Assembly: GCA_964592255.1 (NCBI GenBank)
Contig: CAZQCI010000001.1
Coordinates: 1 to 64,000, forward strand
Source of the DNA: CAZQCI01 sp964592255
GTDB lineage: Bacteria > UBA10199 > SBBF01
Direction: 5' to 3'
DNA length: 64,000 bases
Part shown: positions 54,411-63,629 of the stretch, piece after piece
How the letters are laid out: each line of letters opens with the position of its first letter
Position numbering within the stretch: the first letter of the stretch is position 1
Made by a program: the position numbers and the translations under genes
The notes under the pieces: generated by a model
Database searches by the model: none
Told to the model about the DNA's origin: nothing
What the model saw: only the letters and a program-made list of their open reading frames with translations

Positions 54411-57383
54411 ATGAATTACTCACGGACTCAAATTATTATCTTCTTTATCGCCATTGTGGTTCTAGGATGGCTTTTATACCCGCGTACGCTTTTTCTTGGA
54501 TTTATTTATGAAGGCTCAGCTTCATTAGAAAAATCAGAAAATTATTATCAACAGTATTTGGCTAAAAAACCTTTCAACCGCTTTGCCACATTACGTTTGG
54601 TCGATATCTACGAACGTATGGGGGAACCTGAAAAAGCCACTCCTCTCTATACCAATCTCTATTCCCATCGCCTTCACGATTGGGATTTGGCTCAAAAATA
54701 TTTAAAGCATTTAGAAAACAAAGGCGACTTTGAAGCCGCCTATAAACTAAGACAAGAAATAGCCCATAACTTTTTTGACGAAAAAAATATCCCACGAGAA
54801 AAAATTCAAGATCTGCTGACGCAAGCATTTAAATATGCTCAATGGAAACAAAAAACGGAAGAGGCTTATCAGCTCTTACAAAAAATAGCGGATATTTCAA
54901 AAAATCCAGACGCCACTCTTCAAACCCTACATTGGCTCGATTTAGGCCTGAAACATACCGATAAAATCATCGCACGGCTCAAAAAACAATTGGCTGAAAA
55001 CCCACATGATAAAAATAGTCGCCGTGAACTTATTTCTGTCCAAATGGCATCTAAAAACTTTGAAGAAGCTTACCAAACTATTGACGAGGGATTAACGCAA
55101 GATCCGCGTGACACGACTTTACTCAAACAACGTATTCAACTTGATGCAATAACTGGAAAATCGGAAATAGAAATCAAAGATACGCTCAAAATACTCAATC
55201 TGGCGACATTATCTTCAGAGGAGACAATCTATTTCAAGCTACACTTAGTATTTTTGTATCAAAAAATAGGACGTCTGGAAGAAGCGCTCCCTCTTTTTGA
55301 AGAACTCACAAAGACCAACCCTAAAAATAAGGACATTTGGAAAAACTGGGCTTTTGTCTTAACACAGGATCAAAAAATAGATGCGGCTCTCAAGGTATTG
55401 GAAAAAAGTCGGTTTTATTTTCCTGATGATCTGGACTTAGAAGAACAACAAGTCTCTCTTCTTCTCTACCAGAAAAAAGACACCTCTTCCGTTGCTTTGT
55501 ATGACGATTTTCTAAAGAAAAAACCCAAACCTTCTTTTGCCTTAGACGTGGCCTATCTTCTACTGGATCAAAAAGAAAAAAACAAAGCCCAAAACTGGTT
55601 AAACCGTGCATTAAAACTATTCCCCGAAAATGATAAACTCATCTTTTTGCTAGCGGATGTGAATGTTGAATTAGGTTTGCTTGAAGATGCTGATTTTTTG
55701 CTCACTTCTTATCTAAAAAAACACCCAAACAATTCTACAGCTCATTTAAAAACCGCTCATTTAGCAGCTATACGCTTTCAATTTGCCGCGTTAGAGCAAC
55801 ATTTACAGCAATACTTAAGCCTTGAAAAAAATAAGTTCCAATCTCTCATCGCAGCCGGACAAGAATATTTGTTCGCAGGCCTTAATTCACAAGCGCAAAA
55901 CTATTTCCAAAAAGCCCGTGACCAAAACCCGAAAGACCCGACTCCCTGGTTTTGGCTATCTGCAGCTTATTGGAGTCAAAACTCAAAAAAGTCCTCACAA
56001 CAATCAGCCCATCAGGCAAGTCTCCTTTTCTCTAAAAAGAAAAGTAATACTACTTGGGAACGATTAAGCCTTAAAGCTCAAGCAATGGCTCGTTTTGATG
56101 AAGACATACGCCAAAAATATAAAAAAGCCTTGGAGCGCCATCCAAAAGATTTTGATTTTTACGCTGACTTTGCGGACGTGCTTCTTATGGAACAAGAAAA
56201 CACCTTGGCTGCCGAAATTATTAAAACAATCGAGCAAAAATTTTCACAAAGACCAGAGGATGTCATTTCTCTTAAAGTGCGTTTAGCTCAACAGCAACAC
56301 GATTGGAAAGAAGTGATTGATTTACTTAATAATCACCCAAAACCTTATTTAAGAGACACAAAAACTTTGGCGGAAGCTTACGCCGCCAATGGGCAATGGA
56401 AAAAAGCCATGGACTATTATCAGCAATTATCCTCATCCTCCGATGAGGAAGCTCAGAAAAAACTAGGTTTAACCGAGGAAGCAGCCAAACTCCATGCCGA
56501 ATATGATCATCGCATTGGTCAAAACTTTCATTATCTGGATTTAGGAAACGATACCATCATTGAAGAGGGAATTTTCACTAAACATTACTTAAATGAATCA
56601 CTCAAGATAACGGGTGAATTTGTCTGGGGGCACTATCAATCCCCCGGAATTGATTTTGAGGGAAACGCAGAATATGGTAGGATCCTTCTTTCAAAACAAT
56701 GGGGGCCCCAATGGCAACTTGAAGGAGGTCTGGGGTTTGGGGTGAGTGAGCAACATGAAACAGTGTCACCTTTATTAGGAATACGCTACAAACCTTGGGA
56801 GAAACTTTTATTGGAAATGCAAGGAAGTCTTCGGGAATTAAGAACGGATCTTCCCCAATCGGTAGCCCGGGGCGCACTAAAAAGCCAAGTGTCTTTTCAG
56901 TGGAATTGGCAAGCTACTTCCCGTTTTAATTTTTCCGGCACTTATCGTCTGGGAAAAAATAGCTTAAGCGGAGGAGAAAAAGCTTGGGAACAAAGTTTTG
57001 AACCGTCGCTTTCGTTTCTATTGCTGCGCCAACCCGATGTATTTATAGGCTACCAGTTCAGCCTGGTTCATGTAGATGACAATGACGGTTTTTTAAGAAA
57101 ACTCCCCTTGCTACCCGATGTGAGGGCGCATTATTTAACAGCTGGGTTTAATCATCCCATCACCCCAACCTTTAAGGTGGCAAGTGGCTTTTTTCTGGGT
57201 GAAGACACGGCAAGAAACCTTCATTTTTTTGAAGGCGATTTATGGGGGGCCAATGCCTCCTTTGTGTGGAACCTCACCTCATGGTTAGATATGACAGGTT
57301 TTTATAGTTACGGCAGAGAAACTCTCACTGAAAGCGCCGGTCAGAGCCATAATCTCAACTTCGGCTTTTCAGGACATTGGTAA
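54411..57383 (+). CDS. pelB: PelB-type exporter: TPR scaffold and outer-membrane barrel
   Basis: 990 residues from the ATG at 54411, one base after the pelA stop. An N-terminal helix (about 5-25), many TPR repeats (about 30-690; examples end in A.PLYTNLY and HPKDFDFYADFADVL), and a C-terminal strand-rich region of about 290 residues that ends in a phenylalanine/tryptophan-type barrel terminus (FGFSGHW). This is the PelB layout: TPRs guide the polymer and modify PelA activity, the barrel exports it. The final residue W fits outer-membrane insertion. Confidence 0.9.
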   Translation: MNYSRTQIIIFFIAIVVLGWLLYPRTLFLGFIYEGSASLEKSENYYQQYLAKKPFNRFATLRLVDIYERMGEPEKATPLYTNLYSHRLHDWDLAQKYLKHLENKGDFEAAYKLRQEIAHNFFDEKNIPREKIQDLLTQAFKYAQWKQKTEEAYQLLQKIADISKNPDATLQTLHWLDLGLKHTDKIIARLKKQLAENPHDKNSRRELISVQMASKNFEEAYQTIDEGLTQDPRDTTLLKQRIQLDAITGKSEIEIKDTLKILNLATLSSEETIYFKLHLVFLYQKIGRLEEALPLFEELTKTNPKNKDIWKNWAFVLTQDQKIDAALKVLEKSRFYFPDDLDLEEQQVSLLLYQKKDTSSVALYDDFLKKKPKPSFALDVAYLLLDQKEKNKAQNWLNRALKLFPENDKLIFLLADVNVELGLLEDADFLLTSYLKKHPNNSTAHLKTAHLAAIRFQFAALEQHLQQYLSLEKNKFQSLIAAGQEYLFAGLNSQAQNYFQKARDQNPKDPTPWFWLSAAYWSQNSKKSSQQSAHQASLLFSKKKSNTTWERLSLKAQAMARFDEDIRQKYKKALERHPKDFDFYADFADVLLMEQENTLAAEIIKTIEQKFSQRPEDVISLKVRLAQQQHDWKEVIDLLNNHPKPYLRDTKTLAEAYAANGQWKKAMDYYQQLSSSSDEEAQKKLGLTEEAAKLHAEYDHRIGQNFHYLDLGNDTIIEEGIFTKHYLNESLKITGEFVWGHYQSPGIDFEGNAEYGRILLSKQWGPQWQLEGGLGFGVSEQHETVSPLLGIRYKPWEKLLLEMQGSLRELRTDLPQSVARGALKSQVSFQWNWQATSRFNFSGTYRLGKNSLSGGEKAWEQSFEPSLSFLLLRQPDVFIGYQFSLVHVDDNDGFLRKLPLLPDVRAHYLTAGFNHPITPTFKVASGFFLGEDTARNLHFFEGDLWGANASFVWNLTSWLDMTGFYSYGRETLTESAGQSHNLNFGFSGHW

Positions 57384-57387
57384 AGAT

Positions 57388-57753
57388 ATGGGAAAAAAAA
57401 TATTGTTAATCGACGATGAAGTAGATTTTACTGAAGTGGTGGGCACCTTGCTGCGTTTTCATGATTTCGACGTAGACACTATCAATGAGCCTCTTCTAGC
57501 TCCTGAAGCTATTAATAAAAATAATTATGATCTCATTGTTAGCGATTTGATGATGCCCGATATCAACGGCTTTGAATTGGTCGAGAAGATTAGGACCATG
57601 CCGCGCTACAAAGACACCCCAATCATTACCTTGTCGGCAAAACTCCTTAACGATGAAGAAAGAAAACAATTGCTCCATCATGGTGTTCATTGTTTATCTA
57701 AACCATTCGAGCCCAGTGGATTGGTAGATCAAATTTGTCAATTACTTGGCTAA
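57388..57753 (+). CDS. Second single-domain response regulator in the Pel locus
   Basis: 121 residues, receiver only. D9/D10 with E11 form the pocket, D53 in VSDLMMPDING is the phosphoacceptor, K104 or so in SKPFEP. It lies 4 bases after pelB and 36 before pelD, so it is inside the operon. It is not closely similar to the receiver at 51153. As no output domain exists it may bind PelD or PelB partners directly, which is inferred. Confidence 0.92.
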   Translation: MGKKILLIDDEVDFTEVVGTLLRFHDFDVDTINEPLLAPEAINKNNYDLIVSDLMMPDINGFELVEKIRTMPRYKDTPIITLSAKLLNDEERKQLLHHGVHCLSKPFEPSGLVDQICQLLG

Positions 57754-57763
57754 AGACCGTCTC

Positions 57764-57790
57764 TTCTTTTGTCATAAAAAGACAAAAGAA
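57764..57790 (+). promoter_or_regulatory. Hairpin abutting the pelD start
   Basis: TTCTTTTGTC (57764-57773) and GACAAAAGAA (57781-57790) are perfect 10-base arms around ATAAAAA. The final A of the right arm is the A of the pelD ATG. The hairpin would cover the region where a ribosome must bind and could reduce or regulate pelD translation. It has few T residues after it and is not a good terminator. Confidence 0.4.
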
Positions 57791-59178
57791 TGAGTAGGGA
57801 GAAAATTTCGGATTTGAAACGATACTCTTATTTGTACGAAATTCCTCTTTTTTACTTGGTTTTATGTGGAATCAATTTCTACCTGGTGCCGGAATATCCT
57901 TCTTTTTTTGGCATTGATCCCCATCCTTATTGGTTAGGCATTGTATTATTTGCCTTCCGGTATGGATTAGTCCCCTCACTCATCTCAGGCGTGTTATCAG
58001 CCCTATTATTTTTATTCGGAATATTCTTATTTGGAGAACGCTATCTTTTTGAAGACGCCGTTTTCTTCCTTCTACCCTCTTTCTTCATCATTGTTTCAAC
58101 TTGCCTAGGTTTCTTAACACGCCAAACACATAAAAAAATAATCCAATTCCAAGACGCCGAAATAAGCGCCAGTCAAAAGGAAAAACATTTAAACGAAGAA
58201 ATAAAAACCCTAACCGAAATTAATAATAACCTTGAAAAAAGAATAGTCACTCGTATGTCAACCTTGGTGACTTTATATGAAGGAGCCAGGAGGCTTGAAA
58301 CTCACGATATCGAAGAGCTTTACAAATCAGGCTTGGACTTTATCACTAAAACATTAGGAGCCGATGAAGCAGCCATTTATCTTAAACAAAACAATGAATG
58401 GCATTTAAAAGAAAGCATTGGCTGGAAAGAGTACGAAAAGCATCCAAAAATATTAAAATGGTCCGAGGGCCTAACCGGACTTGCAGGATCTACGAATAAG
58501 ATTGTCAGCATTCGTGATTTTATGGGTCACAGCCCTAAAGAACTCCCTAATATATTTAGCGACGCACTAGTAGCCGCTCCTTTACGCTTAGGGGAGCATG
58601 GCAAAGTCATCGGTGTAATTGCCATTCAACGAATGCCTTTTTTAAGTTTCACTAGCTCTTCAGTCAACCTCTTCTCTTTTCTCATGAACTGGATTTCACG
58701 TTCCGTAGGAGAAGCTTCGTATATTCAAGAGTTAAAAGAACAAGAAATTATCGATCCAGAACTTCAGGTATATTCTCATTCTTATTTTTTATCTCGTGCA
58801 CGGCAAGAATTCTTACGATCAAAAAACTATTATTTACCTCTTGGGCTTGGAGTTGTCTCCTTCGATCAAACCACTCCTTTATCTGCCAAAGAAAATAAAC
58901 GCCTTCTCTTAGCCATAGCCCAGCTCCTTAAACAAAACATACGTGAAATGGATGTGGTTGCACGCTTTCCTTCTTCAGAACACCCTTTTTCTATTCTCTT
59001 CATCACAGCTAGCCCTAAACAAACCGAAGAGATGACTGAAAAAATAACGCATGCTTACCAGGAATTAAAATTAGTCGATGCTAAAGGTAAGCCCCTGCCT
59101 CTTATTAAAATTAAATTGTCTCATTTTTCCCCACAAGTGGCCGATATCGATCAAATGCTTCGAGAGGCTCTCATATGA
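57790..59178 (+). CDS. pelD: PelD-type c-di-GMP receptor
   Basis: 462 residues. Four or so membrane helices (about 18-110), a coiled coil (about 120-155), a GAF domain (about 160-310) and a degenerate GGDEF domain (about 325-460). The catalytic GGDEF is replaced by PSSEH (394-398) but the I-site RxxD is kept as R385-E-M-D388, five residues before it, as in PelD of Pseudomonas, which binds c-di-GMP and switches on polymer synthesis. Stop overlaps pelE by ATGA. Confidence 0.92.
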   Translation: MSREKISDLKRYSYLYEIPLFYLVLCGINFYLVPEYPSFFGIDPHPYWLGIVLFAFRYGLVPSLISGVLSALLFLFGIFLFGERYLFEDAVFFLLPSFFIIVSTCLGFLTRQTHKKIIQFQDAEISASQKEKHLNEEIKTLTEINNNLEKRIVTRMSTLVTLYEGARRLETHDIEELYKSGLDFITKTLGADEAAIYLKQNNEWHLKESIGWKEYEKHPKILKWSEGLTGLAGSTNKIVSIRDFMGHSPKELPNIFSDALVAAPLRLGEHGKVIGVIAIQRMPFLSFTSSSVNLFSFLMNWISRSVGEASYIQELKEQEIIDPELQVYSHSYFLSRARQEFLRSKNYYLPLGLGVVSFDQTTPLSAKENKRLLLAIAQLLKQNIREMDVVARFPSSEHPFSILFITASPKQTEEMTEKITHAYQELKLVDAKGKPLPLIKIKLSHFSPQVADIDQMLREALI

Positions 59179-60212
59179 TGCATGCACGATTCATGTTTTT
59201 TTGGGGTTTAAGTGGTCTCTGTGAGTTTCCGTTTCTCCAAACTCTATTAGGTTTTCCTTATTTTTTTAAAGGGCACACTCCCTTTGTGGTCTTACTGCAT
59301 GTGACGGGATCCGTATTGCTCTTTTTTTGTGTCCCCAAAGGAGAAGGCTGGTTTCATCCGGCACGCATGGGCGCAAAAACCTTTTTCTACATGGGGCTTT
59401 TTTTGCCGTTTGTAGGATGGATCATTTCCGGAATCTTATACATTCATTTCATCAAAGAAAAAGACAAACCCTATACTATAAACCAGGAAGATGATGATAA
59501 TTTTTTCATGGACTCATTTCCTTCTTTATCCCTTTCTATTCAGCTTCCACGGCGAAATCGTCTTCAAAAACAATTGGATTTTATTCCTTTAGTAGACATC
59601 ATCCGAGGACCGGAAGAGATAGAGCTTAAACGTGGAGCTATCGAAAAACTTGCTCAAATTAATACCCCAGAAACAATCGACCTACTTTTCTCTCTACGTA
59701 GCGATCCAGTCATGGAAGTGCGTTTCTATGCTACGTCTGCTTTGGGAAAAATCAAAAAAGAATTTGATGAACGTCTTGATGCTGCCAAAGAAGAAATAAA
59801 AAAAACAAGCCCCAGCAGTAAGGCACGACTCAACTTAGCTCAGGCTTACTTAGAATATGCCCAATCTCATCTTTTGGATAAAGTAACAACTTCCGCCTAC
59901 GAAACAGAAGCTCTGTTTCACTTGCAGGAAGAGCTCAACAACCCCTTCCCTTCCCTACAAGCCTTTTGGATGCTCATTGATTTATACAAAAATCATCGTC
60001 GATGGGAGCAAGCATTAGATTTACTAGAAAAATTGGAGCACCACCCGGAAACAGAAATTATTTTAGTTTTAAAAAGTAAAATTGAAATTATTTATTTGAT
60101 GCAACGCTATCAAGAAATACCGGTTTTATTAGAAAAACTGACTCAAAAAAATAAATTACCAGACGAATGGACCGCTCTAGCACAATGGTGGGGGGCCCAT
60201 GTTGAACATTAA
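59175..60212 (+). CDS. pelE: PelE-type inner-membrane protein
   Basis: 345 residues. Two or three membrane helices (about 5-98), a HEAT-like pair (about 145-190; TPETIDLLFSLRSDPVMEVRF), then TPR-like helices (about 205-345). PelE in Pseudomonas is a membrane protein with TPRs that pairs with PelD and PelG in the synthase complex. Identification rests on order and topology as much as on sequence. ATGA overlap with pelD and a 14-base overlap with the HEAT-repeat gene. Confidence 0.78.
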   Translation: MMHARFMFFWGLSGLCEFPFLQTLLGFPYFFKGHTPFVVLLHVTGSVLLFFCVPKGEGWFHPARMGAKTFFYMGLFLPFVGWIISGILYIHFIKEKDKPYTINQEDDDNFFMDSFPSLSLSIQLPRRNRLQKQLDFIPLVDIIRGPEEIELKRGAIEKLAQINTPETIDLLFSLRSDPVMEVRFYATSALGKIKKEFDERLDAAKEEIKKTSPSSKARLNLAQAYLEYAQSHLLDKVTTSAYETEALFHLQEELNNPFPSLQAFWMLIDLYKNHRRWEQALDLLEKLEHHPETEIILVLKSKIEIIYLMQRYQEIPVLLEKLTQKNKLPDEWTALAQWWGAHVEH

Positions 60213-62163
60213 AAAAATTAAAGAACTCATTCATGGACCCAGTGAAGACGGTCGATTTGAAGCCTTTTTAGAGCTCTTTGAATCGGAAGATCCCAAAGCT
60301 TTGGAGGAAATACATCATATACTCACATCTCCCGACCCAGTGATTAAAATTAAATTCTTGCGCTTCTTATCACACGCAGAATCAGAAAAATCTTTGCCAT
60401 TAATTGTTACATGCTTAAAAGATAAAAATCCCATCGTCATCAACGTGGCTCGAAAGGTTTTTGAAAAAAATACTTTTCCTTTAAAGTTTCGAAGCCTTCT
60501 TCCATTTCTCAACGCCCCTCACGATGATTTATTTACTTATGCGGTAAAAGCGTTAGCTCAGGCGGGTATCACCGAAATTATTGAACCTTTATTTGAACAG
60601 CTAAAAAGAGTGGGGGAAGAAAGGCAGCTGATTATTTTATCGGTTTTACGTTGGCTTCCCGAAGAAAGAATGATTCCTGTTCTCCTGTCTTATCTTAAAT
60701 CAAAAAATGACAATATCCGCTATAAAACTTTAATGGTCTTTGGAAGTCTATTGAGTGCAGGCCATAGTTCGGCACGCAAACATCTACTTCCCTCTCTCAA
60801 GGATAACAATGCCTCAATTCGGCAAGCTGTTTTATGGTGTTTAAAAAGAGCCCCTTCAAAAAAAGATTATTCAATTTTTTTAAATTACTCACAAAAAGAT
60901 CCAGATCCTTTAGTCAGACAAGAAGCTCTAATAGGGCTGAGTACTTTTCCCCCACGAAAAATTATTTTGCCTATTCTTTCTCTCATGGCGACTGAAAAAT
61001 CACGCATGGTTTTATTGAAAGGAGAAGGACTTCTTTTGGGAATAAACATTCAAGATCTGGAATCCGAGTTAAGTAAAGCGCTTCAATCCAAAAATACCAA
61101 AATTAGAGAAAGAGCCCAACTGTTAATGTCGGAATTAGGACGCAATTCGGAAAGTTTTTGTAAAAAATTACTCGAAAAAGCCATGCGGATCAAATCACCT
61201 AAAGAAAGACTCACTTTAATTGAAGCACTAGGCAATACACAAAGTCACAATGCCATTGCCTGGCTGGAAACCCTGCTCAACACAGATCCCTTAACATCCT
61301 ATGCAGCTATTTCGGCCTTGTTAAAAATTTGGGGCGAAAACCCACAACAACCCATTCTTAAATATTTACAACATCAAAAATCAGCCATTACCCGCCAAAA
61401 CGTACTCAAGCATCTGGTTAAAAAAAATATCCCTTTGAAAAGCAATACTGATTTAGAAAAATATCTGATGGGTCTTTTAGAAGACGCCAATTTAAATATT
61501 CGATATCTAGCAACTCAAGCCTTGCTCAAGATCAACAGCTCAATGCTGCTACACCCCTTAATGAAAACATTACTTAACGAGTCTGACCCCACAACTTTTC
61601 AACTTTTGCGACAAAGTATTTTATCTTTACTAGCAAAAAACCCCCAATTAATCGGTCCAATGTTAAAATTGTATTATCAAGACAGTAAGGCTCTTCATAC
61701 TTTAATCAACCTGATGAGTGAAATCGACTTGGAAGGATCTCATTCTTTAGAACTATTAATCATTCTCTTATCCCCACCTTTCATGCTGGATAACTCGCCT
61801 TTGCTTCAAGAAGCGGTCCGTTTCATCCTCATCCAATATCTTCAAGATAAAATTCGCTTAGAAGATGTGGTTGAAAGCGTATCTACTATTCCACAACGGG
61901 ATTTGATTTTTGATTGTTTATATACTCAACTAGAAAATCAATCTAGCTCTATGCGCCCTATTTTTTCTAAATCTAAAATTGAAACCTGGCTTCATAACGA
62001 CTGCCTGCTCTCCCCTTCCTTATTACGGCTACTCGCTTTAAGTCAGGATGAAAAATTAATCGCTGTATTAGTTCAATTCACATCACAAAAACCTTTAGCA
62101 CCATACAAAGCAGAATTGATCCATACTCTTAATCGGATGATTTGGCAGGAGGCCTGCTCATGA
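60199..62163 (+). CDS. HEAT-repeat protein inserted in the Pel locus
   Basis: 654 residues, no signal peptide, no membrane helix: a soluble cytoplasmic alpha-solenoid. Repeats of about 35-40 residues run throughout (SPDPVIKIKFLRFL, SLKDNNASIRQAVLWCL, KDPDPLVRQEALIGL, LLEDANLNIRYLATQALLKI). It is not part of the Pseudomonas pelABCDEFG set. Overlaps at both ends (14 bases with pelE, ATGA with pelF) imply coupled synthesis, so it probably scaffolds the cytoplasmic face of the Pel synthase. That role is inferred. Confidence 0.88.
   Translation: MLNIKKIKELIHGPSEDGRFEAFLELFESEDPKALEEIHHILTSPDPVIKIKFLRFLSHAESEKSLPLIVTCLKDKNPIVINVARKVFEKNTFPLKFRSLLPFLNAPHDDLFTYAVKALAQAGITEIIEPLFEQLKRVGEERQLIILSVLRWLPEERMIPVLLSYLKSKNDNIRYKTLMVFGSLLSAGHSSARKHLLPSLKDNNASIRQAVLWCLKRAPSKKDYSIFLNYSQKDPDPLVRQEALIGLSTFPPRKIILPILSLMATEKSRMVLLKGEGLLLGINIQDLESELSKALQSKNTKIRERAQLLMSELGRNSESFCKKLLEKAMRIKSPKERLTLIEALGNTQSHNAIAWLETLLNTDPLTSYAAISALLKIWGENPQQPILKYLQHQKSAITRQNVLKHLVKKNIPLKSNTDLEKYLMGLLEDANLNIRYLATQALLKINSSMLLHPLMKTLLNESDPTTFQLLRQSILSLLAKNPQLIGPMLKLYYQDSKALHTLINLMSEIDLEGSHSLELLIILLSPPFMLDNSPLLQEAVRFILIQYLQDKIRLEDVVESVSTIPQRDLIFDCLYTQLENQSSSMRPIFSKSKIETWLHNDCLLSPSLLRLLALSQDEKLIAVLVQFTSQKPLAPYKAELIHTLNRMIWQEACS
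62147..62152 (+). promoter_or_regulatory. Shine-Dalgarno deciding the pelF start
   Basis: AGGAGG, 7 bases before the ATG at 62160 and inside the 3' end of the HEAT-repeat gene. It supports the shorter start over an in-frame codon at 62142. Confidence 0.75.
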
Positions 62164-63620
62164 TCGACGTATGCCTCCTCTTAGAAGGAACCTATCCTTA
62201 TGTCGCTGGAGGAGTATCCACGTGGGTTCATCAACTTATTTCTTCCATCAAAGATTTACGCTTTGGTATTTTATTCATTGCACCTTATTCAGACCCTACA
62301 CGCACTCTAAAATATGAAGTACCCAACCATGTGCTCTATCTGAAAGAAATTTATTTACACGACTACAACTTAGAATTACGACCCAAAAGAAAACCAACCT
62401 CACAAGACTATGAACTGATTAAAAAATTTTATGAAAATGTTCAAAAAGAGGATTTCAAGTTATTTGCTAACTTTGTTCGCCTCTTCCAAGGAGAAAACTC
62501 ATGTTTCGGCATCCAAAATCTTTTTAATTCGGAGCAAACCTGGGATTTGCTTACTTATTTTTACGAACGATATGCGGGTGATATTTCTTTCATTGATTAT
62601 TTTTGGACTTGGCGAGGTACCCATTTACCCTTGATGCAAATGCTCACTGCAGAAATTCCACGAGCTAAAATTTACCATGCCGTCTCAACCGGTTATGCAG
62701 GTCTTATTGGAGCCATTGCTAAACAATTCAATCAAGGAAAGTTTTTTTTAACAGAACACGGGCTCTATACTCACGAGCGCATGCTAGAAATCTCACAAGC
62801 CTCTTGGATTTATGAACAGAAAAAAAGAGATTTCAAAGCCGAAAAAGGATTTTCTTTTTTTAAGCAATGGTGGATTACCATTTTTGATACTCTCAGTCGT
62901 TTAGCCTACGATTCAGCCGACAATATTTATACTCTATTTGAAGGCAACAAAAGACGGCAAATTTTACAAGGCGCACAAGCCGATAAAATCACAGTCATCC
63001 CTAACGGCATTGATGTTATCGCCTTTGAAAAAATTGAGCGGAGTAAAAAAACACACCCACAAATAGGTCTTATTGGACGAGTTGTCACAATTAAAGATAT
63101 CAAAACATATATTCAAGCAGCCCGTATTGTTCTTCAAAAGTTACCGACAGCCTCTTTTTACATCATTGGCCCTACGGATGAAGAGCAAGAATATTTTGAA
63201 GAATGTAAAATGATGGTGGAAGCCCTGCACATGGAAAATAATATTATCTTCACGGGGCGAGTAGACCCAAAAACCTATTATGCGTTTCTGGACTTAGTAG
63301 TCCTTACCAGTATTTCAGAAGCCCAACCTTATGTCATTTTAGAAGCCAATGCCGTAGGCATACCGGTAGTAGCCAGCGATGTGGGGGCTTGCCGAGAAAT
63401 GCTGGAAGGAAGCAGTTCTTTGGATCGGACCTTAGGAGTGAGTGGTAAAATCACAGAAGTATCCAACCCTGACGATACAGCTAAAGCCATTGTAGAGATT
63501 ATGACCAACGAAACCCTGTATCGGCATATGAGCCAAACGGGAAAACAAAGAGTGAAACAATATTATGACGATCGTGATTTGATCAGCAAATACATAAATA
63601 TTTACGAAAAAAACTTATAA
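62160..63620 (+). CDS. pelF: PelF-type glycosyltransferase
   Basis: 486 residues from the ATG at 62160, chosen because AGGAGG lies 7 bases upstream and the family N-terminus (IDVCLLLEGTYPYVAGGVSTW) begins at once. A soluble GT4-family enzyme with TEHGLYTHER, IPNGID, GRVVTIKDIKTYI and the nucleotide-sugar-binding SEAQPYVILEANAVG with its conserved glutamates. In Pseudomonas PelF uses UDP-sugars to polymerise Pel. Upstream partner HEAT protein overlaps by ATGA. Confidence 0.95.
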   Translation: MIDVCLLLEGTYPYVAGGVSTWVHQLISSIKDLRFGILFIAPYSDPTRTLKYEVPNHVLYLKEIYLHDYNLELRPKRKPTSQDYELIKKFYENVQKEDFKLFANFVRLFQGENSCFGIQNLFNSEQTWDLLTYFYERYAGDISFIDYFWTWRGTHLPLMQMLTAEIPRAKIYHAVSTGYAGLIGAIAKQFNQGKFFLTEHGLYTHERMLEISQASWIYEQKKRDFKAEKGFSFFKQWWITIFDTLSRLAYDSADNIYTLFEGNKRRQILQGAQADKITVIPNGIDVIAFEKIERSKKTHPQIGLIGRVVTIKDIKTYIQAARIVLQKLPTASFYIIGPTDEEQEYFEECKMMVEALHMENNIIFTGRVDPKTYYAFLDLVVLTSISEAQPYVILEANAVGIPVVASDVGACREMLEGSSSLDRTLGVSGKITEVSNPDDTAKAIVEIMTNETLYRHMSQTGKQRVKQYYDDRDLISKYINIYEKNL

Positions 63621-63629
63621 CTTATTCTT

